Source: Gammaproteobacteria bacterium (GTDB lineage: Bacteria > Pseudomonadota > Gammaproteobacteria > S012-40). Taken from it: a stretch of 11,666 bases of DNA. Every line of letters begins with the position of its first letter. The stretch's first letter is position 1. The DNA lies in NCBI GenBank assembly GCA_026982215.1, contig JALSHN010000337.1, positions 1-11,666 on the forward strand, in the 5' to 3' direction. Under the pieces are notes generated by a model that was not told the origin of the DNA, did not search any database, and saw nothing but the letters and a program-made list of their open reading frames with translations. Position numbers and translations under genes: made by a program. Below, piece by piece: positions 1-5,711 of the stretch.

Positions 1-889
1 TCCTCGGGTCCCGGTGATCTTTCTCACCGCCGATGAGGACCCCTTTTTGCTCCACGAGGCCATTCGGTGCGGGGGCGATGATCTGCTGATCAAGCCCTGC
101 CCGCCGCTGGTGCTGGATGCCAAGATCCATGCCGTTCAGCGCAGTGCCGGTATGGCCCGCCAGCTCGCTTGCTACCGCCGCGAGATGGATCGAGAGTTGC
201 GTCTGGCCGAGCGGGTGATGAACGTCTCCCTCTCCGCCAACGATCCGGATTTCCCAGGCCTGCAATGGAAGAAACGACCCGCCGGCCGTTTCAGTGGCGA
301 TGCGGTGTTCTATCGTCGTACCAGGGAGGTGGGCTATCTGCTGGTGGCCGACTTCACCGGCCACGGCCTGCCAGCGGCCTTGGGGACCCTCATCGCTGGG
401 GACGTGTTCCATGACCTCAGCGAGGTGGTCTGTCCCGGTGATCTCCTGTTGCGGGCCCTGAACCAACGTCTTTATCAGCACCTGCCCACCGAGTTCTTTT
501 GCGCGGCCTGCTTGGTGATGATCGGCCCCGGGGAGGTGCAGATCTGGAATCGAGGGCTGCCCGATGTGTGGTGGGGTGTGCCGGCGGAGCCCCCCAGGCT
601 CGTCGAGTCCGAGTTCCTGCCCCTGGGGGTGGTCTCCGAGGGCTATGACGATCACTGCCAACGCTTCCCTCTGCTACCGGAGGCCCGCCTGCTCATTGCC
701 ACCGATGGGATCAGCGAGGCCAGCTCACCTGCTGGGGAAGCCTTCGGCAGCGATGTGTTATCAGGCTGGTTCGCCGCAGCGCAGCCGCTGGAGCGGATCC
801 TGGCCGATCTGGACAACCATTTGGAGGGCCAACCCCCTCAAGATGACGTCACCTTGGTGCTGTGGGAGGCCGGATCCTGGAACAGGTGA
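1..889 (+). CDS. Response regulator fused to SpoIIE/PP2C serine phosphatase (5' partial)
   Basis: The reading frame is open at the left edge, so the start codon and the phospho-acceptor Asp of the receiver domain lie outside the window. Counting from the GTG at 14 (internal, not a real start), residues 1-45 are the end of a receiver domain, with the switch Thr in VIFLTADED and the conserved Lys in LLIKP. A short linker (about 46-72) leads into a SpoIIE/PP2C phosphatase domain to the C-terminus. Its metal-binding acidic residues are visible in SGDAV (D96), ADFTGHGLPAAL (D113), ATDGI (D231) and PQDDVTLV (D277/278). The SGDAVFYRR variant lacks the second Asp of the usual GDxxD pattern, as I recall from HsbR-like regulators. 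Such proteins usually dephosphorylate an anti-sigma-factor antagonist when the receiver is phosphorylated. No STAS or anti-sigma partner lies downstream here, so the target is unknown. Domain assignment is firm; the role is inferred. Confidence 0.9.
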   Translation, partial: PRVPVIFLTADEDPFLLHEAIRCGGDDLLIKPCPPLVLDAKIHAVQRSAGMARQLACYRREMDRELRLAERVMNVSLSANDPDFPGLQWKKRPAGRFSGDAVFYRRTREVGYLLVADFTGHGLPAALGTLIAGDVFHDLSEVVCPGDLLLRALNQRLYQHLPTEFFCAACLVMIGPGEVQIWNRGLPDVWWGVPAEPPRLVESEFLPLGVVSEGYDDHCQRFPLLPEARLLIATDGISEASSPAGEAFGSDVLSGWFAAAQPLERILADLDNHLEGQPPQDDVTLVLWEAGSWNR

Positions 890-920
890 CAGCTTTAATC
901 GTTGTTTAACTTGCGTTCAA

Positions 921-965
921 CTATCGTTACGAAGCCGGAACGGGCCGGTGCCATAACAACGATAG
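921..965. repeat. 8-bp inverted repeat upstream of the copper-binding protein gene
   Basis: CTATCGTT at 921-928 is repeated in inverted orientation as AACGATAG at 958-965, with 29 bases between the arms. The spacer contains a smaller CCGG...CCGG symmetry. The repeat ends 28 bases before the start codon of the CusF-like gene, so it could be an operator or a 5'-leader stem. It does not match the CueR or CusR box patterns I know. A possible -35 (TTGCGT, 911-916) has no good -10 partner. Confidence 0.35.
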
Positions 966-992
966 AACGATCCGTGAGGAGGGAAGACGACG

Positions 993-1295
993 ATGAAAGA
1001 CAATGTCTGGCGGCTGGTCGGGGGCGGGTTGTTGCTGTTGATGCTGGCCTTGCCTGTCTGGGCCAATGGCGGTTCCCAGGCGGTGGGCGAGGTAAAGGCG
1101 GTGGACTCCGTCAAGCGGATCCTCACCATCAGCCACGGTCCTATCCCCGGGCTCAATATGTCGGCGATGACCATGGATTTCTATGTGGCCGATCCGGCCA
1201 TGCTCTCCGAGGTCCAGCCGGGCGACAAGATCCGTTTCGAGGTGGAGACCGATCGCCGTGGCCGCTATGTGATCGTGGATCTGGAATTGGAATGA
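993..1295 (+). CDS. CusF-like periplasmic copper-binding protein
   Basis: The protein has 100 residues. The ATG is 6 bases after a strong AGGAGGGA ribosome binding site at 977-984. Residues 1-24 form a signal peptide (hydrophobic core about 8-20, likely cleavage after PVWA), so the mature ~76-residue protein acts in the periplasm. The rest is a CusF-type OB-fold. Ligand positions align without gaps to E. coli CusF: H48 (SHGPI), then NMSAMTMDF with M59 and M61 in the places of CusF His36, Met47 and Met49. The Trp that caps the Cu(I)/Ag(I) site in CusF (W44) is replaced by M56. The family carries periplasmic Cu(I) or Ag(I) to RND efflux pumps. No cusCBA genes are in the window, but a truncated outer-membrane gene lies convergently just downstream. 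The metal-binding role is likely; the partner is unknown. Confidence 0.85.
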   Translation: MKDNVWRLVGGGLLLLMLALPVWANGGSQAVGEVKAVDSVKRILTISHGPIPGLNMSAMTMDFYVADPAMLSEVQPGDKIRFEVETDRRGRYVIVDLELE

Positions 1296-1323
1296 GGCCG
1301 GGGGTGACCAAGTCGTGAATCGA

Positions 1324-1347
1324 GGGCCAGGGTTCCCGGCCCTTTTT
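1324..1347 (+). terminator. Rho-independent terminator after the CusF-like gene
   Basis: GGGCC-A-GGG (1324-1332) pairs with CCC-GGCCC (1335-1342), leaving one bulged A and a TT loop, and is followed by five Ts (1343-1347). It lies 28 bases past the stop codon and separates this gene from the convergent truncated gene. The T-run works only for plus-strand transcription. Confidence 0.8.
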
Positions 1348-1351
1348 CGTT

Positions 1352-1843
1352 TCAGTACATCATCTGCAGATAGAGCTGGGCGCTGTAGTCGGTCTTCATT
1401 TGGGCATCGCCATTGAGATCTTGGTAGACCGGCTTACTCAATTCCACGCCCAGGGTGAAAGGGCCGCCCACCGCCACATCCGCCGCCAGGGTCAGATCGG
1501 CCCGGCTGCCGCCGTAGTTGCGGGTGTAGGCGGTGGGGCTGGTCTTCATGGTCTTCGGCCCCATGGTCATCTGGGTGAGGATCTGGGGGTCGCGGCCCTC
1601 GATGTCCCCCCAACGCAGATAACGCCCCTTCAGCCAGACGTTGAAGCGGCCCAGGGGATGGTGGATCCAGGCCGCCGCTCGTGCGGCATCGCCCAGGGTG
1701 TAACCCGCGTCGTTCTCCCCGAGGCGGCGGGTGTAGCGGAGTTGGGTCCCGTAACGCCAGTGGTAGGAGCCGCCCAGATAGGTGAGGGCCGGGGTGAGGT
1801 CCACGGTGCCCGACCCCAGTTGCATGGCGTAGGTGTAAAGCCC
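1352..1843 (-). pseudogene. 5'-truncated outer-membrane beta-barrel protein (C-terminal remnant)
   Basis: The minus-strand frame ends at 1352 with an aromatic C-terminus (YLQMMY), typical of outer-membrane barrels. About 160 codons read as alternating barrel strands. The pieces MQLGSGTVDLTPALTYLGG, RLGENDAGYTLGD and KPVYQDLNG match a proteobacterial outer-membrane family usually annotated as 'transporter' (phenol-degradation MetA-like), often near metal-resistance genes. Family likeness begins only at about 1843, at GLYTYAMQ. Upstream of that the frame stays open to an ATG at 2017, but it is then simply antisense to an hsdR remnant and carries no signal peptide. The N-terminal part of the barrel and its export signal are therefore missing, and the gene is most likely dead. 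An internal ATG at 1825-1823 has no export signal either. Barrel identity is moderately sure; truncation is quite sure. Confidence 0.65.
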
Positions 1844-1880
1844 CCGAAATCCTGGACAGTATTTCGCACAAAATTCACGC
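1841..1880. other. Recombination junction, possible insertion-sequence end
   Basis: About 40 bases separate two unrelated gene remnants. Read on the minus strand, the stretch from 1858 down to 1841 runs TGTCCAGGATTTCGGGGG and stops exactly where the barrel homology starts. A TGTCC...GGG terminus of this kind resembles the ends of some IS3-group elements as I remember them. The junction also holds a 6-bp inverted repeat, CGAAAT (1845-1850) and ATTTCG (1861-1866), around a 10-base loop. No second end and no transposase gene were found in the window, so the IS interpretation is weak. Confidence 0.25.
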
Positions 1881-2123
1881 TGCCTCCGCCACGGGAGCAT
1901 GGGTGACGAGACCCTGAAGAAGATTGCCCAGGAGTTGGTGCAATCCGTCCGACGCAGCGTCACCGTCGATTGGACACAGCGGGAAAACGCCCGCGCCAAG
2001 ATTCGTGTCATGGTCAAGCGGATTCTGCGGCGGTTTGGCTATCCGCCGGACAAGCAGGAACGGGCAACTGAGCTGGTTCTGGAGCAGGCCGAGGTGTTGT
2101 GTCGTGCCTGGGTGGCCTGTTGA
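1881..2123 (+). pseudogene. hsdR: 3' remnant of type I restriction endonuclease HsdR
   Basis: About 80 codons, from roughly CLRHGS through MGDETLKKIA to the TGA at 2121-2123, match the extreme C-terminus (DUF3387 region) of HsdR. Recognisable pieces are ELVQSVRRSVTVDWTQREN, KIRVMVKRILRRFGYPPDK and ATELVLEQAEVL. The full protein, usually around 1000 residues, is the ATP-driven translocase and nuclease subunit of type I restriction systems. The Walker, helicase and nuclease parts are all absent, and no hsdM or hsdS is visible. The ATG at 1899 lacks a convincing ribosome binding site, so this is a relic rather than a small gene. The coding sense and frame are intact to the natural stop. The break lies at or before 1881; where exactly is uncertain. 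Confidence 0.8.
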
Positions 2124-2160
2124 GGTCCGGCTGGTCAACCCCTGACGGGCGTGCTAGGTT

Positions 2161-2174
2161 TTAGCATTCGCTAA
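2161..2174. promoter_or_regulatory. Short inverted repeat upstream of DUF302 gene
   Basis: TTAGC (2161-2165) and GCTAA (2170-2174) form a perfect 5-bp inverted repeat around ATTC, in an AT-richer patch. It ends 19 bases before the DUF302 start codon and just ahead of the ribosome binding site. It could be an operator half-site pair or a small leader hairpin. No clear -35/-10 pair was found beside it. Confidence 0.3.
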
Positions 2175-2193
2175 TACACCAAGGAGGAGCGCC

Positions 2194-2589
2194 ATGTCTG
2201 CCTATGGATTTTCTGTGAAGGTCCCGGGAGGGTTCGACGAGGTGGTGGAGAAGACCATCGCCGCCCTGGGCGAGGAGGGGTTCGGCGTGCTCACCGACAT
2301 CGACGTCGCCGCCACGTTGAAAAAGAAACTGGGGGTGGAGCGGCGCCCTTACCGCATCCTCGGCGCCTGCAATCCCCCCTTGGCCAATCAGGCCATCGAG
2401 GCCGAGCCGGACATCGGCCTGTTGCTGCCCTGCAACGTGGTGGTACGGGAGGAAGACGATGGCAGCGTCACCGTGCTGTTCATGGACCCGGAAGCGGTGT
2501 TGGGGCTGGTGGGGCGCGAGGAGGTGAAGACCCTCGGCCATCAGGTGAAAGAGAAGCTGGAGCGCGTGCGCCAAACCCTGGCTGGCTGA
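2194..2589 (+). CDS. DUF302 family protein
   Basis: The protein has 131 residues and an ideal ribosome binding site (AAGGAGG, 2181-2187) 6 bases ahead of the ATG. The whole chain fits the DUF302 family (PF03625). An N-terminal strand-helix unit (YGFSVKVPGGFDEVVEKTIAAL) is followed by GFGVLTDIDV, ATLKKKLG, the characteristic RPYRILGACNPPLA, GLLLPCNVVVRE, and a C-terminal helix after residue 100. There is no signal peptide or membrane segment, so it is probably cytoplasmic. The family's biochemical role is not established. Members often occur near sulfur or redox genes in sulfur-oxidising bacteria, but nothing in this window ties it to a pathway. It is a single-gene unit, with a fresh start after the hsdR relic and a strong terminator behind it. 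C58 (in GACNPP) and C80 (in LPCNV) are family-typical positions. Confidence 0.9.
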   Translation: MSAYGFSVKVPGGFDEVVEKTIAALGEEGFGVLTDIDVAATLKKKLGVERRPYRILGACNPPLANQAIEAEPDIGLLLPCNVVVREEDDGSVTVLFMDPEAVLGLVGREEVKTLGHQVKEKLERVRQTLAG

Positions 2590-2611
2590 ACGAGGAGATC
2601 AAGTTCCCCTG

Positions 2612-2650
2612 GGGCGCGGTCGATGTCACATCCACCGCGCCCTTCGTTTT
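2612..2650 (+). terminator. Long hairpin terminator after the DUF302 gene
   Basis: GGGCGCGGT (2612-2620) pairs perfectly with ACCGCGCCC (2634-2642). Inside it, after one C-C mismatch, GATG pairs with CATC around a TCA loop. The stem is followed by TTCGTTTT (2643-2650). This isolates the DUF302 gene from the Hpt gene 32 bases later. The interrupted T-run is the only weakness. Confidence 0.75.
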
Positions 2651-2681
2651 CGGGCGCCGATCAACGTAAGGATGAAACGAC

Positions 2682-3029
2682 ATGGAGCATCAGGACGCCA
2701 TCGATCCTGCCACCCTGGCGATGTTGGAGGAACTGCTGGGGGACGACTTCAGAGACTTGGTGGAGACCTTTTTGCGCGATGCGCCGCAGCGGCTGGCGGA
2801 ATTGCAGCGCGCGGTGGAGGCGGGGGGGGCGCCCGAGGTGTTGGAGCGGCCCGCCCATACCCTGAAAGGGGCGGCGGCCAACCTGGGGGCCGAAGGACTC
2901 ACCCGCTGCTGCGCCGAATTGGTGGAGGCCTGCCGTGCCGGGCAGGTGAGCGACCCCGCCGCTCAAGTGGCGGCCATCGCTCAGGAGCTGGAACGGGTGG
3001 AAGCGGCGCTGGGGCGTTGTTTGGAATAG
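2682..3029 (+). CDS. Free-standing Hpt (histidine phosphotransfer) domain protein
   Basis: The protein has 115 residues and consists almost entirely of one Hpt four-helix bundle. The phospho-accepting residue is H59 in AHTLKGAAANLGA, with the usual following Lys (K62) and the Gly/Ala-rich turn. Helices run roughly 9-20, 21-47, 51-72 and 73-85, and a C-terminal helix spans 93-113. Such proteins relay phosphate between a hybrid sensor kinase and a response regulator in multi-step phosphorelays. An AAGGAT motif at 2667-2672 lies 9 bases before the ATG. No hybrid kinase is adjacent. The receiver-phosphatase gene at the left edge is the only other two-component gene here, and it is separated by about 1.8 kb of unrelated genes, so pairing them would be speculation. 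There is no terminator between this gene and the end of the opposing tRNA. Confidence 0.92.
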   Translation: MEHQDAIDPATLAMLEELLGDDFRDLVETFLRDAPQRLAELQRAVEAGGAPEVLERPAHTLKGAAANLGAEGLTRCCAELVEACRAGQVSDPAAQVAAIAQELERVEAALGRCLE

Positions 3030-3042
3030 TACGCAGGGGAGA

Positions 3043-3118
3043 TGGCGCTCCCTAGGGGAATCGAACCCCTGTTTCCGCCGTGAGAGGGCGGCGTCCTGGA
3101 CCTCTAGACGAAGGGAGC
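3043..3118 (-). tRNA. tRNA-Glu (anticodon CTC)
   Basis: Read on the minus strand, the acceptor arms GCTCCCT and AGGGAGC pair perfectly (3118-3112 with 3053-3047). The discriminator is G, and the CCA end is encoded (3045-3043). The anticodon stem CCGCC/GGCGG encloses the loop CTCTCAC, giving anticodon CTC (3084-3082) for GAG codons. The T arm is canonical (AGGGG TTCGATT CCCCT), and the D-arm and overall sequence closely follow E. coli tRNA-Glu. A CTC isoacceptor beside the usual UUC form is common in high-GC bacteria. The gene lies alone on this strand between the Hpt gene and pcnB. Confidence 0.97.
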
Positions 3119-3123
3119 AAAGC

Positions 3124-3160
3124 GACCTCAAAGAGGTCAGAAGAATAAGTTACAATTATA
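3124..3160 (-). promoter_or_regulatory. tRNA-Glu promoter (-10) and leader hairpin
   Basis: On the minus strand a perfect TATAAT lies at 3160-3155, about 37 bases before the mature tRNA 5' end. The matching -35 region is poor (TTCTTT or CTTTTC, depending on spacing) but AT-rich. Between the promoter and the tRNA is a perfect hairpin, GACCTC-TTT-GAGGTC (3138-3124), that would sit in the precursor leader 5 bases from the processing site. The same AT-rich patch also carries weaker -10-like sequences for pcnB on the plus strand (TACAAT 3151-3156, TATACA 3157-3162), so the two promoters may overlap back to back. Confidence 0.5.
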
Positions 3161-3190
3161 CAACGAAATTTTTTCGGAAAAGAACCTGCC

Positions 3191-4549
3191 TTGACCACGG
3201 ACGCCCCGGCCATCGACAACGGACGCGAGCCGCGCATCGTGCCCCGCGCGGAACACAACATCTCCCGCAGTCTCATCAGCCAGAACGCGGTCAAGGTGCT
3301 CTATCGGCTGCACAAGGCCGGTTATCGCGCCTGCCTGGTGGGCGGTGGCGTGCGTGATCTGCTCCTGGGGCGCGAACCCAAGGATTTCGATGTCGCCACC
3401 GACGCCCGCCCCGAGGAGGTGCGCGCCCTGTTTCGCAATGCCCGCCTCATCGGCCGCCGTTTCCGTCTGGTGCACGTTCATTTCCATGGCGAGATCATCG
3501 AGGTGGCCACCTTCCGCGGACGCCCCCAGGCCGGGCGCGAAGGGGAGCTGGAGATGGAGAACGGCATGATCCTGCGGGACAACGTCTACGGCACCCTGGA
3601 GGAGGATGCCTGGCGTCGGGATTTCACCGTCAATGCCCTCTACTACGACATCGCCGATTTCTCCGTCATCGACTACACCGGCGGCCTGGATGATCTGGAG
3701 GCGGGTCGGTTGCGCCTCATCGGTGATCCCGAGGCCCGTTACCGGGAGGATCCGGTGCGCATGCTGCGGGCGGTGCGTTTCGCCGCCAAGCTGGGTTTCC
3801 GCATCGAGCCGAGCACCGAGGCCCCTTTGTTCACGCTGGGGCACCTGCTGGAGTCGGTGCCGCCGGCGCGGCTCTATGAAGAAGTCCTCAAGCTGTTCCT
3901 CACCGGCCATGGGGTGGCCAGCTTCGAGTTGCTGCGCCACTACGGCCTGTTCGCCCATTTGTTCCCGGCCACCGAAGAGGTGCTGGCCCATGAGGAGCAG
4001 GGCTTCCCGCTCACCTTCCTCACCCAGGTGTTGGAGAACACCGATCAGCGCCTGCGCGAAGACAAGCCGGTCACCCCCATCTTCCTGTTCGCCGCCTTGT
4101 TGTGGGAGCCGGTGCGTCGCCTGGCCGCCGAGCGCGAGGCCGCCGGTACCAGTCCGGTCCAGGCCCTGATGGATGCCGGCCAGGCGGTGGTGGAGAGGGC
4201 GGTGCGCCACGTGGCCATCCCCCGGCGCATCAGCCTGCCCATGCGCGACATCTGGATCCTCCAGGATCGCCTCATGCGGCGTCAGCCCAGCCGGCTCAAT
4301 CGCCTGCTGGCCCATCCTCGTTTCCGCGCCGCCTACGACTTCTTCCTCATCCGCGCCCGTGCCGGTGAGGTGGACGAGGCGCTGGCCCAGTGGTGGACCC
4401 ACTTCGAGGCCGGCGACGAAGAGACGCGTGAGGCCATGCGGGCCGAGTTGCGTGCCACAGGGGGGGGAGAGCGTCGTCGGCGCCGCCGTCGCCGCCGGTC
4501 GCGCAAGCACAACGAGTCCCCCACCGGCGAGCCGCCACGGAGCGCGTGA
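3191..4549 (+). CDS. pcnB: Poly(A) polymerase I
   Basis: PcnB adds poly(A) tails to RNA 3' ends, marking them for decay by PNPase and other exonucleases. The 452-residue protein has the class II nucleotidyltransferase head: LVGGGVRDLLLG (49-60), then the catalytic acidic pair in KDFDVATDA (D65, D67). Further family blocks are GRRFRLVHV (88-96), EVATFRGR (104-111), RRDFTVNALYYD (142-153) and REDPVRMLRAVRFAAK (185-200). The C-terminus is strongly basic, with nine consecutive arginines just before SRKH, as in other PcnB tails that help RNA binding. The chosen start is TTG at 3191. It gives an N-terminus leading into IVPRAEHNISR, which matches the usual PcnB opening. The alternative GTG at 3239 would cut into conserved sequence. 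The ribosome binding site is weak (GGAAAAG, 3176-3182). It is first in a five-gene operon; its TGA shares one base with the folK start. Confidence 0.93.
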   Translation: MTTDAPAIDNGREPRIVPRAEHNISRSLISQNAVKVLYRLHKAGYRACLVGGGVRDLLLGREPKDFDVATDARPEEVRALFRNARLIGRRFRLVHVHFHGEIIEVATFRGRPQAGREGELEMENGMILRDNVYGTLEEDAWRRDFTVNALYYDIADFSVIDYTGGLDDLEAGRLRLIGDPEARYREDPVRMLRAVRFAAKLGFRIEPSTEAPLFTLGHLLESVPPARLYEEVLKLFLTGHGVASFELLRHYGLFAHLFPATEEVLAHEEQGFPLTFLTQVLENTDQRLREDKPVTPIFLFAALLWEPVRRLAAEREAAGTSPVQALMDAGQAVVERAVRHVAIPRRISLPMRDIWILQDRLMRRQPSRLNRLLAHPRFRAAYDFFLIRARAGEVDEALAQWWTHFEAGDEETREAMRAELRATGGGERRRRRRRRRSRKHNESPTGEPPRSA

Positions 4550-5055
4550 TGGGGCAGATCGTCTATATCGGCCTGGGGAGCAATCTCGGCGACCCGGCGG
4601 CCCAATTGCAACGGGCATTGGAGCAGTTGGCACGATTGCCCGGCAGCCGGCTCCAAGGTCGTTCCCGCTTCTACCGCAGCCGGCCCTTGCAGGCCCCGGG
4701 CGTCCCCGAGGATCAGCCCGACTACCTCAATGCCGTGGCCCGCGTGGAGACTGATCTCTCTCCCCTGATGCTGCTGGATGCCCTTCAGGCCATCGAGGCC
4801 GAGCAGGGGCGGGTGCGCGACGGCCGCCGCTGGGCGCCCCGTCCCTTGGATCTGGATCTGCTCCTCTACGGCGCCGAGGTCATCCAGCATCCCCGGCTCA
4901 CCGTCCCCCATCCCGGGATCGCCCAGCGGGACTTCGTGCTCCACCCCCTGGCCGAGCTGGCCCCCGAGCTGGAGATCCCAGGACTGGGGCCGCTGGAGGC
5001 GTTGTTGGCCCGCTGCCCCGTTCGTGGCTTGCAGCGCGTGGAGGTATCGAGGTGA
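4549..5055 (+). CDS. folK: 2-amino-4-hydroxy-6-hydroxymethyldihydropteridine pyrophosphokinase (HPPK)
   Basis: FolK transfers pyrophosphate from ATP to 6-hydroxymethyl-7,8-dihydropterin, the step before dihydropteroate synthase in folate synthesis. The 168-residue cytosolic protein shows the expected blocks: YIGLGSNLGDP near the N-terminus, FYRSRPL (41-47), DYLNAVARVET, and the signature RWAPRPLDLDLLLYG (94-108), whose D101 and D103 bind the two magnesium ions. VPHPGIAQRDFVLHPLAELAP follows as in other members. I chose ATG 4549 over the GTG one codon earlier because it forms a TGATG overlap with the pcnB stop and gives the usual short N-terminus. Its own TGA overlaps the next gene's GTG by four bases (GTGA), indicating translational coupling. 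The length is normal and nothing is missing. Confidence 0.96.
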   Translation: MGQIVYIGLGSNLGDPAAQLQRALEQLARLPGSRLQGRSRFYRSRPLQAPGVPEDQPDYLNAVARVETDLSPLMLLDALQAIEAEQGRVRDGRRWAPRPLDLDLLLYGAEVIQHPRLTVPHPGIAQRDFVLHPLAELAPELEIPGLGPLEALLARCPVRGLQRVEVSR

Positions 5056-5708
5056 ATCCCCCCCTGGGTGACAAACGATTCATCGCAGTGGAGGGACCCA
5101 TCGGGGTGGGCAAGACCACCCTGGCCCGTCGCCTGTGCGAGGCCTTCGGGGCCGAGGCGCTGTTGGAGCGCGCCGAAGAAAACCCCTTTCTGGAGCGTTT
5201 TTATCGCCAGCCCCGGCAGCACGCCCTGGCCACCCAGCTCTATTTTCTCTTTCAGCGCAGCCGCCAGTTGGCCGAGCTGCGCCAAGCCGACCTGTTCCAG
5301 CCGTTCACGGTGGCCGATTTCCTGTTGGAGAAGGACCGCTTGTTCGCCCGTCTCAACCTCGATGACGACGAATTTCATCTCTATCAACAGGCCTATGCCG
5401 CCCTGGCCCCCCAGGCCCCTTCGCCCGACCTGGTGATCTACCTCCAGGCGCCGGTGGCGGTGTTGCGCGCCCGTATCCAGGCCCGGGGCATCCCCTACGA
5501 GCAACAGATGGAGGAAGGCTATCTGGCCCGGGTGGCCGAGGCTTACACTCAGTTGTTCTTTCATTACCAAGGCAGCCCCTTGCTCATCGTCAACGTCGAG
5601 GCGGTGGATCTGGTCAACGACGACGAGGCTTTCGCCCTGCTGGTGGACGAGGTGCGCCGGGTCGGCCCCGGGCGCCATTATTTCAATCCCCTGCCCACGG
5701 AGAACTGA
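5052..5708 (+). CDS. Deoxynucleoside kinase family protein (dAdo/dGuo kinase-like)
   Basis: This 218-residue protein belongs to the dNK/dAK/dGK family of P-loop kinases, which phosphorylate salvaged deoxynucleosides using ATP. The Walker A loop is GPIGVGKTT (15-23). A catalytic acidic region follows (AEENPFLERFY), then YFLFQRSRQ, the EKDRLFARLNL block corresponding to the family DRS-type motif, DLVIYLQAP, and a C-terminal LID region with ARIQARGIPYEQQM. The GTG start lies inside the end of folK (GTGA overlap), with GAGG at 5041-5044 spaced well ahead of it. Placement between folK and panB is a recurrent arrangement in gammaproteobacteria. The exact substrate (deoxyadenosine, deoxyguanosine or broader) cannot be read from the sequence, and a role linked to the folate or pantothenate neighbours is only a guess. 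Confidence 0.9.
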   Translation: MNPPLGDKRFIAVEGPIGVGKTTLARRLCEAFGAEALLERAEENPFLERFYRQPRQHALATQLYFLFQRSRQLAELRQADLFQPFTVADFLLEKDRLFARLNLDDDEFHLYQQAYAALAPQAPSPDLVIYLQAPVAVLRARIQARGIPYEQQMEEGYLARVAEAYTQLFFHYQGSPLLIVNVEAVDLVNDDEAFALLVDEVRRVGPGRHYFNPLPTEN

Positions 5709-5711
5709 GCC

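Noticed and set aside
1352..2017. Intact 221-residue protein on the minus strand
   Set aside because: Its first ~57 codons are antisense to an hsdR relic and to junction DNA, and there is no export signal for a barrel protein.
4468..4506. Arginine run in PcnB as a repeat expansion or frameshift artefact
   Set aside because: The nine arginines use mixed codons and the frame continues to a proper stop coupled to folK. Basic tails are normal in this family.
4546..4548. GTG at 4546 as the folK start
   Set aside because: The ATG one codon later forms the usual stop-start overlap with pcnB and gives the standard N-terminus.
3191..4549. CCA-adding enzyme instead of poly(A) polymerase
   Set aside because: Same superfamily, but the GRRFRLVHV block, the length and the arginine-rich tail point to PcnB.
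3137..4633. 498-codon open frame on the minus strand opposite pcnB
   Set aside because: It is antisense to strongly recognised pcnB and folK sequence. Its translation is low-complexity His/Gln/Gly/Ala-rich text typical of a GC-rich shadow frame.
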